64,000 nt of DNA from NCBI GenBank assembly GCA_018663505.1, contig JABJQG010000014.1:1-64000 (forward strand), written 5' to 3'. The stretch is from Pseudobdellovibrionaceae bacterium (GTDB lineage: Bacteria > Bdellovibrionota > Bdellovibrionia > Bdellovibrionales > UBA1609). The stretch's first letter is position 1, and each line of letters begins with the position of its first letter. The notes beneath the pieces were generated by a model. That model saw only the letters and a program-made list of their open reading frames with translations, made no database searches and was not told the DNA's origin. The translations under genes were made by a program, and so were the position numbers. Of this stretch, positions 63,977 through 64,000 are shown one piece after another.

Positions 63977-64000
63977 GGTACTCTTCTGGGGTATGATTTT

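Overview
This AT-rich, gene-dense bacterial window is most like a chromosome segment of a Bdellovibrio-and-like organism (Bdellovibrionota). The pointers are a TIGR02147-family regulator, many secreted proteins of unknown family, lipoproteins and secreted hydrolases, SpoVG in a Gram-negative cell (TolC, RND, MsbA, IHF), a mevalonate pathway, and a eukaryotic-type AdoMet decarboxylase. I did not identify the species. I saw no prophage, plasmid, CRISPR array or rRNA. There is one tRNA, tRNA-Gln.

Layout. 1-4.5 kb: a small secreted peptide, two paralogous secreted HExxH proteases, a small membrane protein and a TruC-like pseudouridine synthase. 4.7-6.3 kb: OsmC and a lipoprotein, separated by a 167-bp fold-back repeat. 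6.3-13.2 kb: TolC plus a small beta-barrel-like protein, a divergent RND pump and a MATE pump. 13.4-17.9 kb: a phosphoglycosyl transferase with an added signal peptide, then a two-gene operon of large secreted unknowns. 18-21.3 kb: fadBA. 21.5-27.4 kb: accessory secreted proteins, a lipase, a decayed RAYT transposase element with inverted ends, and a metzincin-type protease co-transcribed with a TIGR02147 regulator. 27.7-31 kb: tRNA-Gln, spoVG, a sigma-70-like protein with a signal peptide, and an MFS transporter. 31-41.8 kb: zapA, fau, rny, tyrS, a ferredoxin with an Arg/Asn-repeat tail, three tandem lipoprotein paralogues, bolA, a papain-like protein, iscS-erpA and an acyl-CoA dehydrogenase. 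41.9-50.7 kb: speD-speE, trmH, a second type of fold-back element, queF, secreted unknowns, an orphan terminator (possible sRNA) and msbA. 50.9-64 kb: membrane and secreted unknowns, rpmI-rplT, a complete lower mevalonate cluster (IDI-2, HMG-CoA reductase, three GHMP enzymes), ihfA, a MerR regulator, a second copy of the 5.2-kb fold-back element, and an ABC exporter.

Two observations stand out. First, domains that normally work in the cytoplasm (a sigma-70 factor and a sugar-phosphate transferase) carry N-terminal signal-peptide-like segments. They share with two other secreted proteins a C-x-x-[Y/V]-F motif just after the predicted cleavage site, which suggests a family of exported proteins that could act in the envelope or in prey. 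Second, two distant fold-back elements (5174-5340 and 61842-61992) share a 45-nt core (33 of 45 identical by hand alignment) but have unrelated, locus-specific perfect inverted arms of 50 and 33 bp. That is an unusual constant-core, variable-arm architecture.

All family assignments come from reading motifs by eye. No database search was run.
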